Below, piece after piece: positions 5,404 through 7,547 of a DNA stretch of 7,547 nt; position 1 is the first letter of the stretch, and every line of letters starts with the position of its first letter. The stretch is taken from assembly GCA_049644345.1 (NCBI GenBank), contig JBARRS010000147.1, positions 1 to 7,547 on the forward strand, read 5' to 3'. A model generated the notes under the pieces. That model was given only the letters and a program-made list of their open reading frames with translations, searched no databases and was not told the origin of the DNA. The DNA is from JBARRS01 sp049644345 (GTDB lineage Bacteria > Actinomycetota > Thermoleophilia > Gaiellales > Gaiellaceae). The translations under genes and the position numbers were made by a program.

Positions 5404-7547
5404 TCAGCGGCCGCGCCGTCGCGAAAGGCGACCGGCGGCCCCGGTCTTGCCCCCGATGCGCACGCTCACGAACCCGCTCTTCGCTCTGTTGTAGTGAGGA
5501 TCGGTCAGGACCGCCTGCAGGCGATAGAGGCCCGGCCGGGGCAGGTGGAAGGCGAGCTCGATCTTTCCAGGGGAGAGGCTCCTCGTTCCGGTGGCTCGCG
5601 TAGGGCGGCCGTAGCTGCAGGCGCCGGCGCAGCCCCGGCGCCGGACGAGAAGCTCCCAAGCTCCCGGTCGCACCGTGTTGGGGCGGACCCGGCCGACGAG
5701 GGTAACCGTGTGCCCGCGGACCGAGACGGACGTGACTGTGATCCGGGCGTGCGGGTCGCATGCGTCTCCTTTGCCGTTGTGGTCCCAGTCCGCCTGTGAG
5801 GGGTTCGGCACGGTCGGGCAGTTGTCGGAAGGATCGGGGATGCCGTCGCCGTCTGTGTCGGCAAGCGTCTCGAGCGTGTACGTGCCGGAGCCGCTCGCCG
5901 CGTCGACGTCGAGGTAGTACGTGCCGCTCGTCGCGGCGATGTACTCGAACGACTCGTTCCCGGTGCCCACGGTGGTCGCGCCTGCCACGATCGTCCCACC
6001 GTAAAGGGTCGTCGACCCCGGGGCGTACAGACGGAGGTCGACGTCGGCCGAGCTCGTGGAGTGGACGATGACCCCGTGCCCCGCGGTCAGCGAGAGCTTG
6101 TAGACGTCGTGTGGGTCGTTGACGGCGTCGACGTTTCCCGTCACCTGCCCTGGAACAGAGAGCGGGAGGGCGGTCGGAATGGTGTCGTCGGCGTGCGCGA
6201 GGTCGAGGAGCCCTCGGCTCGAGAGCAGCGTGCGCAGGAACGCCTGGTTCGCGCCGCCGTTCAGCGCCTCGTCGGCCGCGAGGAGCGCCAGGCAGCCGTC
6301 TTGGAAGCTGGCATTCGGCGTCAGGCTGAACTGCGACTGGATGATCAGCTTGTCCGCCCCCGGCCCCCCGAGCGCGCCCCGGATCGTCCAGAGGGCGCTC
6401 GACCAGGCCTTGCCCAGGCAGTGGATCTCGCCGCTGCACGGCGACTGCAGCTGCTGAGCAACCGTGGGGTTGAGGTCGACGCGGCGGACGCAATCCTCCG
6501 GCGGCATGTATCCCATGGCGTCCCACTCGGCGATGCATGGATCGAACTCGGGACTCGGCGTCCACGTCGCCGATTGGTCAGCCGCGAAGTAGTCGGCGAA
6601 GCCCTCTCCCATTGCGCCTGCCTGCTGTCCTTCTCCAAAGCCCGGAACCTGCGAGTCCTGGATCGCGTGCCCGTACTCGTGATTGATCACGTCGGCGTCC
6701 TGGGCGTCGGGGACGCCTCCGGACCCGAGGCTGATTTCGCCCGTCGCCGGGTCGTAGTAGGAGTTGTCGTCCTGCCCCATCGGGAGGTTGGGGTCGGCGT
6801 TCGCCTGTAGCTGTCGGTTGACGACGTTCGTGAAGCCAAGGCTTTGGAGGTAGGCCTGGTCTCGATCGATGTGGAAGTAAGCCATCAGCGCGTCGAAGCG
6901 GTGGTTCGACCGCGTGACGTTTGTACCGGTCAGGCCCCAGTTGCGTCCAGGCAGGCAAACGTCTCCTTGCGCTGTCGAAGCGGCGGGATCGCCGGCCGGC
7001 AGGACGGCCTTGACCCATTCGCCGTCGAGGCAGTCGTCGAGCGGGTTCAGCCGCTGCAGCGTGACCGGGGTGCGGAGGCTCGTGAGCAACGAGCTGTCCG
7101 CGTCGTTGTTGTTCGCGAGGCCGGTGCGAGAGCCGTTCGTCTCTACGGGGTTCGGATCGAAGATCGCGGCCTGGCCGGTGTCCCAGAAGCGAAGGAGGTT
7201 GCGAACGCGCAGCACCCTCTTCGTGTGCGCGTCCACGAGCACCTCGAAGCTCCCGAGCGGCGTGCGCGAGGGCAGGAGCACGCGCCAGACAAGCATGCCG
7301 TGCGGCGGCCGCGGGAGGATCGCCAGCGTCGCCCGCAGCGGTGCGCGGTAGCTCCGGACGCGGAGCCTCATGGCTGCGGTGTGGACCGCTGCCGTCTTCG
7401 AGACGCGCGGTCGGGCTTGGTGAGCAAGGCCCCGGAAGGTGTGGTCGATCACGAGATCCGCCCGCGTGCCGGGCGCGACCGTAACGACGACGCTCGCGCC
7501 GAGCACGGGAATCCCCGCGACGCGCTCTTGCAACCGCCGAAACCGGA
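5404..7547 (-). CDS. Secreted M36 (fungalysin-like) zinc metalloprotease, N-terminus cut by window edge
   Basis: The frame runs from the right edge to TGA at 5404-5406. Residues are numbered here from the TTG at 7533, which is not the true start: upstream codons RFRR continue the FTP propeptide motif (RF-Q---GIPVLG-). Order: end of FTP propeptide (to ~34); PepSY-like segment (~64-111); M36 catalytic domain (~115-445) with Zn ligands and catalytic Glu in HEYGH (285-289) and a third ligand Glu310 in GAMGEGFADYFA; PPC-type beta domain (~455-557); one thrombospondin type 3 repeat (559-593, DTDGDGIPD then DNC...DAC), likely calcium-binding with a Cys572-Cys592 bridge; C-terminal beta domain (~595-693); Arg-rich tail. 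The family is made as secreted zymogens whose propeptide is removed. The spacing from the second zinc His to Glu310 (21 residues) is shorter than in fungal fungalysins (about 25), but the motifs are intact, so it is probably active. The signal peptide should lie outside the window. Confidence 0.92.
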   Translation of the reverse strand, partial: RFRRLQERVAGIPVLGASVVVTVAPGTRADLVIDHTFRGLAHQARPRVSKTAAVHTAAMRLRVRSYRAPLRATLAILPRPPHGMLVWRVLLPSRTPLGSFEVLVDAHTKRVLRVRNLLRFWDTGQAAIFDPNPVETNGSRTGLANNNDADSSLLTSLRTPVTLQRLNPLDDCLDGEWVKAVLPAGDPAASTAQGDVCLPGRNWGLTGTNVTRSNHRFDALMAYFHIDRDQAYLQSLGFTNVVNRQLQANADPNLPMGQDDNSYYDPATGEISLGSGGVPDAQDADVINHEYGHAIQDSQVPGFGEGQQAGAMGEGFADYFAADQSATWTPSPEFDPCIAEWDAMGYMPPEDCVRRVDLNPTVAQQLQSPCSGEIHCLGKAWSSALWTIRGALGGPGADKLIIQSQFSLTPNASFQDGCLALLAADEALNGGANQAFLRTLLSSRGLLDLAHADDTIPTALPLSVPGQVTGNVDAVNDPHDVYKLSLTAGHGVIVHSTSSADVDLRLYAPGSTTLYGGTIVAGATTVGTGNESFEYIAATSGTYYLDVDAASGSGTYTLETLADTDGDGIPDPSDNCPTVPNPSQADWDHNGKGDACDPHARITVTSVSVRGHTVTLVGRVRPNTVRPGAWELLVRRRGCAGACSYGRPTRATGTRSLSPGKIELAFHLPRPGLYRLQAVLTDPHYNRAKSGFVSVRIGGKTGAAGRLSRRRGR

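Noticed and set aside
5096..6565. Minus-strand frame covering the tRNA and the protease C-terminal half
   Set aside because: It reads through a tRNA gene on the other strand and overlaps the protease in another frame; it has Arg/Pro-rich noise composition.
7531..7533. TTG as the start of the protease
   Set aside because: The frame continues upstream with residues of the FTP propeptide motif and lacks a signal peptide, so the gene continues beyond the window.

Overview
The window is uniformly GC-rich, with strong G/C preference at third codon positions. It looks like chromosomal DNA from a high-GC actinobacterium. The style of the secreted proteins (Gln/Asn-rich repeats, Ig/FnIII modules, long Arg-rich tails) and promoters of the TTGACA-17-TAnnnT type would suit a deep-branching lineage such as Thermoleophilia. 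That placement is an inference from style, because no marker gene is present.

Left part (1-2518, plus strand): three envelope or secreted proteins. The first is the 3' end of a Gln/Asn-rich repeat protein that runs in from outside the window. It ends in a strong terminator hairpin (705-739). A recognisable promoter (774-802) follows and leads into a two-gene unit. One gene encodes a small protein with a signal peptide, a Pro/Ala-rich stretch and a C-terminal membrane anchor. The other encodes a 372-residue secreted protein built of two Ig-like domains, an FnIII-like domain and a C-terminal beta-rich domain. The second gene's ribosome binding site lies in the last codons of the first, so the two are probably translated together. 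None of the three has an assignable function.

Middle (2528-5026, minus strand): a complete polar amino acid ABC importer operon, in the order lipoprotein binding protein, permease, ATPase. The binding protein captures an amino acid outside the membrane, the permease (probably as a homodimer) carries it across, and the ATPase drives transport. The ATPase ends 9 bp from the convergent FnIII-protein gene.

Right part: a tRNA-Arg with anticodon CCT (5144-5215, plus strand) diverges from the ABC operon. A noncoding gap of about 190 bp follows. Then comes most of a large secreted M36 (fungalysin-like) zinc metalloprotease on the minus strand, with its N-terminus cut by the window edge. Its visible order is end of the FTP propeptide, PepSY-like segment, M36 catalytic domain with HEYGH, PPC-type domain, one calcium-binding thrombospondin type 3 repeat, and a C-terminal beta domain.

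I see no mobile element, CRISPR array, phage gene or clear defence system. The least ordinary content is the repeat protein with its paired Cys-Gly-Cys motifs and the two uncharacterised surface genes next to it.
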